A stretch of DNA of 10,112 bases from an uncultured Mollicutes bacterium (GTDB taxonomy: Bacteria > Bacillota_I > Bacilli_A > RFN20 > CAG-826), in NCBI GenBank assembly GCA_900549975.1, contig URQK01000058.1, positions 1-10,112 on the forward strand, read 5' to 3'. A program made the translations under genes and the position numbers. The notes beneath the pieces are model-generated. The model searched no databases and was not told the DNA's origin. It was given only the letters and a program-made list of their open reading frames with translations. Shown here one piece after another: positions 1-7,801 of this stretch. Position 1 is the stretch's first letter; every line of letters begins with the position of its first letter.

Positions 1-1457
1 TCTTTTTGCTCATAGTTTTGATTATATATATATTTTATTGTTGGTATTATTAAAACAATACAAGCCATAATCCAAGCTCCTGGATCACCAATACATACAG
101 CGGCAAAAGCAAGCATTGAACTACTAGAATTAATTGGGCCATGATTAATAATAACTGGTAAGAAAGCACAAATTAGTATTCTTGCAATTAATTCTGCAAA
201 TCCAGCCCCTAAGACATATTTAGACTTACTTATACCTTGAACGGCACTTCTTGCAACAATTAAGAAACCAACAAATACATTTAAGATAATGTCAATATAA
301 ACGAACATGTTACCAAATTTAATTGATGCATCAGATATTTTATCAGCACTCATAAAGATGTATTGATAAGCACCATTTATAGTTAATAATAATCCAACAG
401 TTAAACAAAATGCATACATGATTAACATGATTATAGCTGTTTGAATTGTTCCTTCTTTAACACGTTTATAATCTTTTTTACCATAGTTTTGAGCATTAAA
501 TCCTAATATAGCAGAACCTAATCCATTATAAATGGACATTAAAAAATTAATTAGTTTATTAGCGGCGCCAAATCCATTTTGAGCAGGAGTGCCTTCAACC
601 ATAACACCAGTATCAGTTAAGTCAAATTTAACAACTGATGATTGCATGACGATAATACCAATAGCTAATATTGAGAATTGTAGTCCTAATGGAATACCTT
701 CTTTTAAGTGTTTATTGATGTTTTCTAAATCAAATTTATAATCTTCTTTTTTAAATCTTAATTCTTTATATTTGATAAGAGTATAAATAAAGCAAGCAAT
801 GAAACTAACAAATTGGGCAAGAATTGTTGCAATAGCAGCACCAGCAGGTCCCATATTAAATACCGCTAAAAATAATAAATCAAGTCCAACATTTAATAAA
901 GTAGATATAAGCAAAAATATAAGAGGAGTCAAAGAATCGCCATAAGAACGTAAGATGCCACATACGAAGTTATAACCCATTTGGGCAAAGATTCCAACAA
1001 ATATAATTAAGCAATAAATATAAGCTGCATCATAAACTTCTTTATTTGTAGGAGTGATGTTTATAATACTTAACATCCAAGGAAGTAAGCATATTGAAAG
1101 AATTGTCAAAATAACTGAGATTATAATTGTTAAATATATTTGTGTGACAAAGGATTTTCTTACTTTTGAAATATCTTTTGAACCAACATGCTGAGCGGTA
1201 ATAACACTAAATCCTGCTGTTGATCCAAAAGCAAATTGTAAGAAGATGAATGTTAATGGGAACGTATCATTAATACCCGCAACCTCATTAGCGCTCAACA
1301 CTTGTCCACATATAATCGCATCAGTAAGTACATAAATTTGCTGTAGTAAATAAGATAATATAATTGGAGCACCAAATAGCAATATTACTTTCCATGGTTT
1401 TCCTTTAGTAAGGTCAACTGGCGCAAACAATTTTTTTAAAAAAGATGTTTTATCCAT
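1..1457 (-). CDS. MATE-family multidrug/cation antiporter, partial at its 3' end
   Basis: This is an integral membrane efflux transporter. MATE proteins export cationic drugs or metabolites in exchange for Na+ or H+. Reading leftward from the ATG at 1457, 485 complete codons stay open to the window edge. MATE proteins are usually about 440-480 residues, so only the extreme C-terminus should be missing. The N-terminus MDKTSFLKKLFAPVDLTKGK followed by PWKVILLFGAPIILSYLLQQ is the classic opening of Firmicutes MATE proteins. TDAIICGQ and the QxGSxD-like AQHVGSKD loop follow, and the two-fold repeat restarts near FKKEDYKFDLENINKHLKEG. Hydrophobic segments alternate throughout, consistent with about 12 helices. 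A Shine-Dalgarno AAGGAGAG (1465-1472) lies 7 bases before the ATG. The gene is transcribed divergently from the lipoprotein operon. The substrate cannot be told from sequence. Family assignment is firm. Confidence 0.93.
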   Translation of the reverse strand, partial: MDKTSFLKKLFAPVDLTKGKPWKVILLFGAPIILSYLLQQIYVLTDAIICGQVLSANEVAGINDTFPLTFIFLQFAFGSTAGFSVITAQHVGSKDISKVRKSFVTQIYLTIIISVILTILSICLLPWMLSIINITPTNKEVYDAAYIYCLIIFVGIFAQMGYNFVCGILRSYGDSLTPLIFLLISTLLNVGLDLLFLAVFNMGPAGAAIATILAQFVSFIACFIYTLIKYKELRFKKEDYKFDLENINKHLKEGIPLGLQFSILAIGIIVMQSSVVKFDLTDTGVMVEGTPAQNGFGAANKLINFLMSIYNGLGSAILGFNAQNYGKKDYKRVKEGTIQTAIIMLIMYAFCLTVGLLLTINGAYQYIFMSADKISDASIKFGNMFVYIDIILNVFVGFLIVARSAVQGISKSKYVLGAGFAELIARILICAFLPVIINHGPINSSSSMLAFAAVCIGDPGAWIMACIVLIIPTIKYIYNQNYEQK

Positions 1458-1486
1458 AATCTCACTCTCCTTATTTGCAAGACTAT

Positions 1487-1514
1487 ATTTTACTCAAAAA
1501 GAAATTAGTTACAA
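1487..1514 (-). promoter_or_regulatory. Candidate sigma-A promoter of the MATE gene
   Basis: On the minus strand, a -35 TTGTAA (1509-1514) and a -10 TAAAAT (1487-1492) are separated by 16 bases and sit about 30 bases before the MATE start codon. The -35 lies inside the first copy of the AGTTACAA repeat, so a protein binding that repeat would be expected to affect this promoter. This is a prediction from hexamer match and position only. Confidence 0.5.
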
Positions 1515-1564
1515 GCAAAGTTTTGATGTAAGTAGTTACAATTAATATTTGGAAGCAGTTACAA
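1507..1564. repeat. Three direct AGTTACAA repeats in the divergent intergenic region
   Basis: The octamer AGTTACAA occurs at 1507-1514, 1534-1541 and 1557-1564, with start-to-start spacings of 27 and 23 bases. The second copy also forms an inverted repeat TGTAA-GTAG-TTACA (1527-1540). The spacings are roughly two to two and a half helical turns, and the first copy overlaps the predicted MATE -35. This looks like an operator array for a transcription factor. The regulator is not encoded in the window and I cannot name its family. Confidence 0.55.
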
Positions 1565-1579
1565 AAATAAGACTAATAA

Positions 1580-1599
1580 TTATTACATATATGTAATAA
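1580..1599. promoter_or_regulatory. Perfect 20-bp palindrome, likely operator of the lipoprotein operon
   Basis: The sequence TTATTACATATATGTAATAA is a perfect palindrome. It contains TTACA-TATA-TGTAA, the same pentamer found in the AGTTACAA repeats but in the opposite arrangement. It ends 10 bases before the predicted -10 of the lipoprotein operon and covers the place where a -35 would lie, so a bound dimer would block or recruit RNA polymerase there. The symmetry is seen directly; the operator role is inference. Confidence 0.55.
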
Positions 1600-1606
1600 A
1601 AAATTG

Positions 1607-1615
1607 TGATATAAT
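1607..1615 (+). promoter_or_regulatory. Extended -10 promoter of the lipoprotein operon
   Basis: TGATATAAT is a full extended -10 element (TGnTATAAT), with the consensus hexamer at 1610-1615. No good -35 lies 16-18 bases upstream; the 20-bp palindrome occupies that place. The predicted transcript start near 1622 would give a leader of only about 25 bases before the ATG at 1648, and would exclude an ATG at 1621 as the start. Confidence 0.6.
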
Positions 1616-1647
1616 TATCAATGTGTATAAATTATGGAGGAGTGCTT

Positions 1648-4170
1648 ATGAAAAAGAAGAATATTTTGTTGTTAGCAATGGCTATAATGTCATTGAGTGT
1701 TGCTAGTTGTGATAATACTAATAGCAATAATAGTAATAATACGAGCAATGGTAACATTAGTAATTCCACATCAACATCTAGTGGAACTTCGGATATTGAA
1801 GAAGATATCCATGTTATATCGTTAAACATTACGAATAAGAATGTTGGACAGTTAAATGTGGGTGGAACTTATCAATTAAATGTTTCGGTTTTACCAGTTA
1901 ATGCAACAAATAAAATTGTAAATTATTCCAGTTCTAACAATTTAATTGCCACAGTTAGTTTTACTGGTCTTATTCAAGCAAAAAGTATTGGTAAATGCAC
2001 TATTACTGCTGAAAGCGATGATGGAGGTATTAAAGATACAATAGAAATTGAAGTAGTTGATTCTGATGTTAAAAATTTTGATGTGAAATTTGATGAAAGT
2101 GTTGAAACAATTGAATCTGGAAATAATACTTTCTATAAACTTGTATTAGGAAGAGAATATCCTTTAACTATTTCATTTGATTCAAAAAATGATACAAAAA
2201 AAGAATTAGAAGTAGAATTTAGTTTAGATGGATTTTGTAGTTTTGATGCATCTAAAAATACATTGAAGCCGCTTAAACATGCTGATTCACTTATTGTCAC
2301 ATTTAAATTGAAAAACACTAATTTGAAAAAAGAATATTACTTAAAGATAGTTAATGATGGCGAAAAAGATATAACTGAGATAATAAACAAATTAACTATT
2401 TCAAAGAATAAAGAAGATTTGAAAGATATTAAAACATATCATAGAAGTTATGATTTTGATACTTTAGATGTCTATGAAAATCGTACACATTATGTAGAAG
2501 ATACTACCTATAATATATTTAAAGAATCATCAAATCGTTATATGCTTGGTGACAGAAATTATAGTGCTGTAGTAACACTTAATGGTAAAGAACCAAGTGC
2601 CCCATCAACTTTAAAAACAGAACTCTTTATGGGTATGAGTGATGGAAATTATTATAAATTTGAAGTCGATGAAAATGGAAATCATATTGATACACCAAAG
2701 AAACTTGCTATAGTGGAAAGCGTTAGTGATAGAAACACACAAATAACACGTGATGAGGCTATTAAGCAATCAACAAGATTGATTATGAATTCTCGTGTAG
2801 GATTATCAGATATGGCCTTAATGCAATTTAGTGGATTATGCGAAAATTCAATTGGCTATGGTTCGTTACCACTATATTTTGGCGGAGAAGCACAATCTCA
2901 TACTTCAATTGTTGAAAAAGATAATGTTGTTATTGCGGATAGTTATTATGTTGAAAATAAACCATCAATATTATCTCCAAATGGTGAAGTTTATTTTAAT
3001 CATGGTGAATATACTTTTGATGGAGACACATTGGTCTCTATTGATGTAACTTCTTATGTATATGATAATACATCTTATGATTTTGACTCTAACAAATTAA
3101 GTGAAAATGCTAAATATATTGAAATGTATAAAATTAAATTTTCGCAAGAATTTGGCAGTTTAAATATTCAAGATACTAACAAACTTGATCCAAAAAATCT
3201 TTATTTTAATGACTTTACACCAATTTTAGTTGATGGTGATGGAAACAAAGTTACAAAGGCTGAAGTAGGTGAAACCTATAATATTAGTTTTGAGAATCCT
3301 TCACCAAGTATTGCCACAAACTTCATTGACACATTAATAATTGATGACTCTAGTGATAAAGAAGTAGTTTCAATTACTAATAATGGTAAATCTATTACTA
3401 TCAATAAGTCAGGTGTAAGCACTCTAACAGTCTTTTCTTCTAAAAATAATATTAGTAGAGAATTAGTTATTAGTGTAGATGTTACAATGCCTAATTCGAT
3501 TTCTATTTTCGTAAATAATGAAAAGATGACGCAAACAGAAATATTTGTTGGTGATAAACTTGATAATATTTCTTACGAAGTATTACCATCTAATGCACCT
3601 AGTGATGTCAATGTCGTACTTAATGGTGTTGGTACATTAAAGAAAAATAACAACAATACATATTCATTCACAAGCGATGTTGAAGGAGAAGCAACAATTG
3701 TTGTAACAAGTAAATTAGATAGTAATATAAAAGCATTCTTAAAAATAATTGTTAATAAAAAATCAACATCAAGCTCCTTAATTTATACATTACTTGCTAA
3801 TACTTATGTTTGCTATGATAGCAGTGTGTATGGCGGAGCAGAAATACCATCTAATAGTATTGTGTTTAAATCTGCAACTAAAGTAGAATTTAAAATTGAA
3901 TCTAGTGATGCATTTATAACTTATATTATAGAGTGTGATGTTACAATTGATGAACAAAATAAAACAATTACATTTACATCTTTTAATGTTACAAATGATC
4001 CGGATGAAGCTTATGAAAGTTTTTATTTACCTTTAATTAAACTTAATGTTCCATATAACATTTCTAATGATGGAAAATCATTTGCTATCAACTTATATAC
4101 AATGGATGGAGTAGATGAATTACCATTTGTTAATGTTGGTGAGTTAGCTAATTTTGAAATTAAGAAATAA
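1648..4170 (+). CDS. Large surface lipoprotein with Big_2 (bacterial Ig-like) domain
   Basis: This is a predicted 840-residue lipoprotein anchored on the outer face of the membrane. The start is set at 1648 because GGAGGA (1636-1641) lies 6 bases upstream and the next residues form a lipoprotein signal peptide (MKKKNILLLAMAIMSLSVAS) with the lipidated Cys at 21 (VAS-C). The in-frame ATG at 1621 has no ribosome site. A Ser/Asn/Thr-rich linker (22-50) separates anchor from body. Residues about 55-136 match Big_2 (SLNIT...LNVGGTYQLNVSV, GLIQAKSIGKCTITA). Residues 142-234 look like another beta-sandwich. Residues 250-505 are an unrecognised beta-rich module. Two more Ig-like modules are likely at about 524-612 and 613-703, followed by a beta-rich C-terminal domain (709-840). 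It is the first gene of an operon with the next lipoprotein, 15 bases away. Function is unknown; Big_2 domains often serve in adhesion or as spacers. Confidence 0.9.
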   Translation: MKKKNILLLAMAIMSLSVASCDNTNSNNSNNTSNGNISNSTSTSSGTSDIEEDIHVISLNITNKNVGQLNVGGTYQLNVSVLPVNATNKIVNYSSSNNLIATVSFTGLIQAKSIGKCTITAESDDGGIKDTIEIEVVDSDVKNFDVKFDESVETIESGNNTFYKLVLGREYPLTISFDSKNDTKKELEVEFSLDGFCSFDASKNTLKPLKHADSLIVTFKLKNTNLKKEYYLKIVNDGEKDITEIINKLTISKNKEDLKDIKTYHRSYDFDTLDVYENRTHYVEDTTYNIFKESSNRYMLGDRNYSAVVTLNGKEPSAPSTLKTELFMGMSDGNYYKFEVDENGNHIDTPKKLAIVESVSDRNTQITRDEAIKQSTRLIMNSRVGLSDMALMQFSGLCENSIGYGSLPLYFGGEAQSHTSIVEKDNVVIADSYYVENKPSILSPNGEVYFNHGEYTFDGDTLVSIDVTSYVYDNTSYDFDSNKLSENAKYIEMYKIKFSQEFGSLNIQDTNKLDPKNLYFNDFTPILVDGDGNKVTKAEVGETYNISFENPSPSIATNFIDTLIIDDSSDKEVVSITNNGKSITINKSGVSTLTVFSSKNNISRELVISVDVTMPNSISIFVNNEKMTQTEIFVGDKLDNISYEVLPSNAPSDVNVVLNGVGTLKKNNNNTYSFTSDVEGEATIVVTSKLDSNIKAFLKIIVNKKSTSSSLIYTLLANTYVCYDSSVYGGAEIPSNSIVFKSATKVEFKIESSDAFITYIIECDVTIDEQNKTITFTSFNVTNDPDEAYESFYLPLIKLNVPYNISNDGKSFAINLYTMDGVDELPFVNVGELANFEIKK

Positions 4171-4185
4171 GAGGGGTGATTTTAA

Positions 4186-5883
4186 ATGAAAAACAAAAGA
4201 ATATCAATTACTTTACCGTTAATCTTATTATTAACTCTTAGCGGTTGTAATTCTGAAAATAGTAATTCAGGAAATTCTACCTCAAATGAGCCATCGAGTG
4301 AAAAATTAATTAGGTTGCTAAATAATGTGGATTTAGACAATATCGTATCTTATGATTTTGTTGACCATTCATATTCTTATAATTCTTATAATGGCTCCAA
4401 ATATATTGTCACTGGTGATTCATCAGTTGGTATGATTAACTATGAAGCAACCCATAAGTTTAAGTTATTTAGTAATGATTTTATTTCTGATCAAATAGTT
4501 GTTAATTATCTAGGTGGCGTTGAAAACAAAATAATTACAAATACTATGTCCGCAAATGGACAAGTATTCGTTAAGGATAATATTATTTATGACTATTTTA
4601 TTTGTCCTTCTATGACTACTCAATCATATGTAAATTGTTATGAAGTTGATGTTTATCGAACTTTTAATCAATATTTTAACTATTTATCTATTCTTAGTGA
4701 TGCAATAACTGCATTTACAGATCCAAATGCTTATTTCCCTAGCAATTCTGGATATCAAGCACCAATCTTAAATATTTCTACAAAAGATAATGTTGAAATT
4801 TATTCTTTACAAGGCCGTTATCCAGGTGATGATAACTACAAACCATTTATTATTGATTTTAATATCGAATATGATACAAAGTCTAATGAGTTTAAAAAAA
4901 TCGCCTATCAAGAAAGAAGTATGATGAGTACCTTAGATGCGGATTATGAAATTTCTACTTCTTCACTTGCACAATATACTATTACTAACATTAAATTTGG
5001 TAACAAAATAGCTTATAATGGTGCTTTATATACATTTGATAATATTGTTGATAAAGAAAAAATCCACAATGCTCCTGAGCAAGTGGTCGATGTTAGTAAA
5101 GTTAATGATGGAGAATTAAATGAAAAAATGGTGCAAAATATTATCCGTAATATTTATGCCTATTCTAATGATGTTCGCCAAACTAATTATTCAATGTTAT
5201 ATCATGGTGCGTTTGATTTTGCTAATACTGATCGTACGGAATTTGGTAATGCTTTATTTGAAGGAAAGATGATTGCTTATAGTAATGGTATTCTTGATAA
5301 TAATGGCACTATCCAATTAGTGGATTCTGATGATTCTCCAAAAGGAGAAAAGTCTCCATTTAGAATTTTTACAAAAGCTGAAGATATTGGAATATTTAAA
5401 GGCGGAAAATTCTCTAAATATATTACTTCATCATTTGGATTTGCCTTAAAAAGTGATGTAAATAGTGCAAGAGAATATTTAGACGCTAATCCACTTTATT
5501 GGCCGGAATTAAGCCAATATGTAGAAATGCTTCAAACATTAAATTTAGGTAAAAACTATACTTCATCTAGTTCATTATTTGAGATTTCTATGTCTGGAAA
5601 TAAATCTGGAAATAATCTTGAATTAAAAGCACAAATTCATTTTGCTTCAAATAATAAATTTAATATCGAAAATTTTTATTCCTTTACATTTACTATTGAA
5701 AATGACAAATTAATGTATTGTAAGTTTGTTACAACGGGACACACATCAGATAAAGAAAAATATGATGATGTTTATGAAGCTAGATTTGTTCATGCCCCTA
5801 AAGTTGCTTTTAATGGTGAAGAAATGGATATTCTTAATGAGATTGACACTCAAGTTGATATTACTGAATTTGAAATATTATAA
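4186..5883 (+). CDS. Surface lipoprotein of unknown function, second gene of the operon
   Basis: This predicted 565-residue lipoprotein has a signal peptide ending in a lipobox (TLSG-C, Cys at 21) and a short Ser/Asn-rich linker. The ribosome site GAGGGG starts right after the stop of the preceding gene, and the ATG follows 15 bases after that stop, so the two genes are almost certainly co-transcribed and perhaps translationally coupled. The body is beta-rich with many Tyr, Asn and Ser and no catalytic motif I can name. It may be an internal duplication: residues about 40-290 end in NIKFGNKIAYNG and residues about 300-550 end in ARFVHAPKVAFNG, each after a similar run of strands. The general pattern recalls LolA/LppX-like or other single-domain surface lipoproteins of gut Firmicutes, but that is a guess. 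Existence as a gene and export are secure; function is not. Confidence 0.87.
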   Translation: MKNKRISITLPLILLLTLSGCNSENSNSGNSTSNEPSSEKLIRLLNNVDLDNIVSYDFVDHSYSYNSYNGSKYIVTGDSSVGMINYEATHKFKLFSNDFISDQIVVNYLGGVENKIITNTMSANGQVFVKDNIIYDYFICPSMTTQSYVNCYEVDVYRTFNQYFNYLSILSDAITAFTDPNAYFPSNSGYQAPILNISTKDNVEIYSLQGRYPGDDNYKPFIIDFNIEYDTKSNEFKKIAYQERSMMSTLDADYEISTSSLAQYTITNIKFGNKIAYNGALYTFDNIVDKEKIHNAPEQVVDVSKVNDGELNEKMVQNIIRNIYAYSNDVRQTNYSMLYHGAFDFANTDRTEFGNALFEGKMIAYSNGILDNNGTIQLVDSDDSPKGEKSPFRIFTKAEDIGIFKGGKFSKYITSSFGFALKSDVNSAREYLDANPLYWPELSQYVEMLQTLNLGKNYTSSSSLFEISMSGNKSGNNLELKAQIHFASNNKFNIENFYSFTFTIENDKLMYCKFVTTGHTSDKEKYDDVYEARFVHAPKVAFNGEEMDILNEIDTQVDITEFEIL

Positions 5884-5887
5884 GAGC

Positions 5888-5930
5888 ATAGTTTAAAGCT
5901 TTAAGTTATTTAAAAAGATAACTATTTTAT
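5888..5930 (+). terminator. Weak candidate terminator after the lipoprotein operon
   Basis: Five bases after the stop codon there are nested short inverted repeats: a 12-bp palindrome TTAAAGCTTTAA (5893-5904), AGTTAT/ATAACT (5904-5909 with 5918-5923) and the longer-range pair ATAGTT/AACTAT (5888-5893 with 5920-5925), followed by TTTTAT. The stems are almost all A-T and the T-run is short, so termination would be leaky. Read-through into pckA is possible, although pckA has its own promoter. Confidence 0.35.
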
Positions 5931-5949
5931 ATTGATATAAACAAATATG

Positions 5950-5974
5950 TTTATCATGTTTCAATTTTGATAAA
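5950..5974. repeat. Inverted repeat upstream of the pckA promoter
   Basis: TTTATCA (5950-5956) and TGATAAA (5968-5974) form a perfect 7-bp inverted repeat with an 11-base centre. It lies about 18 bases upstream of the predicted pckA -35. It could bind an activator, but such arms are easy to find in AT-rich spacers. Confidence 0.3.
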
Positions 5975-5992
5975 AAATAATTATCTAATCAA

Positions 5993-6020
5993 TTGAAAAA
6001 TAAAAGAAAAATGTTACAAT
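5993..6020 (+). promoter_or_regulatory. Sigma-A promoter of pckA with extended -10
   Basis: The -35 TTGAAA (5993-5998) and -10 TACAAT (6015-6020) are 16 bases apart, and TG at 6012-6013 makes an extended -10 (TGTTACAAT). The predicted transcript starts near 6027, giving a leader of about 40 bases that contains the hairpin at 6029-6050 and the AGGAGGA ribosome site (6054-6060). All elements are close to consensus, suggesting a strong promoter, as fits a central-metabolism gene. Confidence 0.65.
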
Positions 6021-6028
6021 ATACGCGG

Positions 6029-6050
6029 AATAAGTTTGAACTAACTTATT
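6029..6050 (+). promoter_or_regulatory. Hairpin at the start of the pckA leader
   Basis: AATAAGTT (6029-6036) pairs perfectly with AACTTATT (6043-6050) around a 6-base loop TGAACT. The stem starts within a few bases of the predicted transcription start and ends 3 bases before the ribosome site AGGAGGA. A 5'-terminal hairpin like this may protect the mRNA from decay. As DNA it could instead be an operator just downstream of the promoter. The sequence alone does not separate these. Confidence 0.45.
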
Positions 6051-6066
6051 ACTAGGAGGAAATTTT

Positions 6067-7677
6067 ATGAAAAATATTGATTTAGCTCAATATGGCATTC
6101 ATGATGTAAAAGAAATTGTCTATAATCCATCATATGAAATGCTATTTGAAGAAGAAACAAGAAGTGATCTTGAAGGTTACGAAAAAGGACAAGTAAGTGA
6201 ACTTGGTGCTGTTAATGTAATGACTGGTATTTATACTGGCCGTTCTCCAAAAGACAAATATATTGTTGTTGATGACAATTCTAAAGGCACTGTTTGGTGG
6301 ACAAGTGAAGGTTATAAAAATGATAACCATCCTGCAAGTCAAGAAGCTTGGAAAGCAGTTAAGGATATTGCTTTAAAAGAATTATCTAATAAGAGATTAT
6401 TTGTTGTTGATGCTTTCTGTGGCGCTAATAAAGATACACGTATGGCTGTACGTTTCATCGTTGAAGTTGCATGGCAAGCTCACTTTATTAAGAATATGTT
6501 TATTAAACCAACAGAAGAAGAACTCGCTAACTTCAAACCTGATTTTGTTGTTTATAACGCATCTAAAGCAAAAGTTGAAAACTATAAAGAATTAGGCTTA
6601 AATTCTGAAACATGTGTTATGTTCAATATTACAAGCCGTGAACAAGTAATTATTAATACTTGGTATGGTGGCGAAATGAAAAAAGGTATGTTCTCAATGA
6701 TGAATTACTATTTACCACTTAAAGGTATTGCTTCAATGCACTGTTCCGCTAATACAGATATGGAAGGCAAAAATACCGCTATATTCTTTGGCTTATCAGG
6801 AACTGGTAAAACTACATTATCGACAGATCCAAAACGTTTATTAATCGGTGATGATGAACATGGTTGGGATGATAATGGTGTATTCAACTTTGAAGGTGGA
6901 TGTTACGCAAAAGTAATTAATCTTGATAAAGATTCTGAACCTGATATTTATAATGCTATTAAACGTAATGCTTTACTTGAAAACGTTACATTAGATAAAG
7001 ATGGTAAGATTGACTTTGCTGATAAGAGTGTTACCGAAAATACTCGTGTTTCTTATCCAATCAATCATATTAAAAATATCGTAAGACCTATCTCATCTGC
7101 TCCAGCTGCTAAAAATGTTATCTTCTTATCTGCTGATGCATTTGGTGTCTTACCTCCAGTATCTGTTTTAACTCCAGAACAAACACAATATTATTTCTTA
7201 TCAGGATTTACTGCTAAATTAGCAGGAACTGAAAGAGGTATTACTGAACCTACTCCAACATTCTCTGCATGTTTCGGACAAGCATTCCTTGAATTACATC
7301 CAACTAAATATGCGGAAGAATTGGTAAAGAAAATGCAAAAGAGTGGCGCTAAAGCATACTTAGTAAATACTGGTTGGAATGGTACCGGAAAACGTATTTC
7401 TATTAAAGATACACGTGGTATTATCGACGCTATCTTAAATGGAGATATCTTAAATGCTCCAACAAAGAAAATCCCATACTTTGATTTTGAAGTACCAACT
7501 TCTTTACCAGGAGTTGATTCAAAAATCTTAGATCCTCGTGATACATACGCTAATCCTAGTGAATGGGACAACAAAGCTAAAGATTTAGCAAGTAGATTCA
7601 TTAAGAACTTCGTTAAATACGAAACAAATCCTGCTGGTAAAGCTTTAGTAAAAGCTGGACCAAAAGTTAGTGAATAA
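6067..7677 (+). CDS. pckA: Phosphoenolpyruvate carboxykinase (ATP)
   Basis: This cytosolic enzyme (EC 4.1.1.49) interconverts oxaloacetate plus ATP with phosphoenolpyruvate, CO2 and ADP. At 536 residues it is the usual full length (the E. coli enzyme is 540). Hallmarks in order: substrate-binding TGRSPKDKY (58-65, Arg59); YGGEMKK and MHCSANTD (200-206, 224-231) with the metal-ligand Lys and His; P-loop GLSGTGKTT (242-250); kinase-2 GDDEHGWDD (261-269) with the metal-binding Asp; NTRVSYP (325-331) with the conserved Arg; and the adenine-site region NTGWNGTGKR (434-443). No key residue is missing. The start has a strong AGGAGGA site 6 bases upstream. It is a single-gene unit between its own promoter and terminator. 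It serves gluconeogenesis, or in fermenting gut bacteria may run in the CO2-fixing, ATP-forming direction; which one cannot be seen here. Confidence 0.98.
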   Translation: MKNIDLAQYGIHDVKEIVYNPSYEMLFEEETRSDLEGYEKGQVSELGAVNVMTGIYTGRSPKDKYIVVDDNSKGTVWWTSEGYKNDNHPASQEAWKAVKDIALKELSNKRLFVVDAFCGANKDTRMAVRFIVEVAWQAHFIKNMFIKPTEEELANFKPDFVVYNASKAKVENYKELGLNSETCVMFNITSREQVIINTWYGGEMKKGMFSMMNYYLPLKGIASMHCSANTDMEGKNTAIFFGLSGTGKTTLSTDPKRLLIGDDEHGWDDNGVFNFEGGCYAKVINLDKDSEPDIYNAIKRNALLENVTLDKDGKIDFADKSVTENTRVSYPINHIKNIVRPISSAPAAKNVIFLSADAFGVLPPVSVLTPEQTQYYFLSGFTAKLAGTERGITEPTPTFSACFGQAFLELHPTKYAEELVKKMQKSGAKAYLVNTGWNGTGKRISIKDTRGIIDAILNGDILNAPTKKIPYFDFEVPTSLPGVDSKILDPRDTYANPSEWDNKAKDLASRFIKNFVKYETNPAGKALVKAGPKVSE

Positions 7678-7707
7678 TTAGTAACTAATATAATCTAAAA
7701 TAGTAAT

Positions 7708-7765
7708 AAAAAGTCGAGTTAAGTTTGATTTACATAAAGTAATTCAAATAAAACCCGACTTTTTT
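7708..7765 (+). terminator. Rho-independent terminator of pckA with a long stem
   Basis: AAAAAGTCG (7708-7716) pairs with CGACTTTTT at the right end. The stem continues through GTT/AAC after one mismatch, and the loop contains a second near-perfect pairing, TTTGATTTAC with GTAATTCAAA, around ATAAA. The structure ends in a run of six T. It starts about 30 bases after the pckA stop and isolates pckA from the methyltransferase. The A-rich left flank means it could also act on transcripts from the other side. Confidence 0.8.
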
Positions 7766-7767
7766 GA

Positions 7768-7782
7768 TGGTAGTTGCTACCA
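7768..7782. repeat. Short GC-containing hairpin at the -35 of the methyltransferase promoter
   Basis: TGGTAG (7768-7773) and CTACCA (7777-7782) form a perfect 6-bp inverted repeat around TTG. It lies just after the pckA terminator T-run and overlaps the predicted -35 TTGCTA (7774-7779) of the next gene. It may be an operator half-site pair, or part of the terminator region. Confidence 0.4.
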
Positions 7783-7801
7783 AATTAATCAAAATTATAA
7801 T
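7774..7801 (+). promoter_or_regulatory. Candidate promoter of the methyltransferase gene
   Basis: The -35 TTGCTA (7774-7779) and consensus -10 TATAAT (7796-7801) have a 16-base spacer, and a second TATAAT overlaps it at 7801-7806. Transcription would start around 7808, inside the inverted repeat, leaving a leader of under 40 bases before the ATG. A dedicated promoter fits the strong terminator that closes pckA upstream. Confidence 0.55.

Noticed and set aside
1621..1647. ATG at 1621 as the start of the first lipoprotein
   Set aside because: It has no ribosome site, lies at or before the predicted transcript start, and would put nine extra residues before a textbook lipoprotein signal peptide. 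The ATG at 1648 has GGAGGA at ideal spacing.
1632..1829. Minus-strand frame of 65 codons rich in Leu and Val
   Set aside because: It is the mirror of the Asn/Ser/Thr-repeat linker of the lipoprotein; its composition follows from those repeated codons and it has no ribosome site.
7191..7601. Minus-strand 136-codon frame inside pckA
   Set aside because: It lies wholly opposite conserved pckA sequence, has no recognisable motif and no promoter, and is a by-product of pckA codon use. The short frames at 2133-2318, 2831-3049, 6142-6342 and 6401-6595 were rejected for the same reason.
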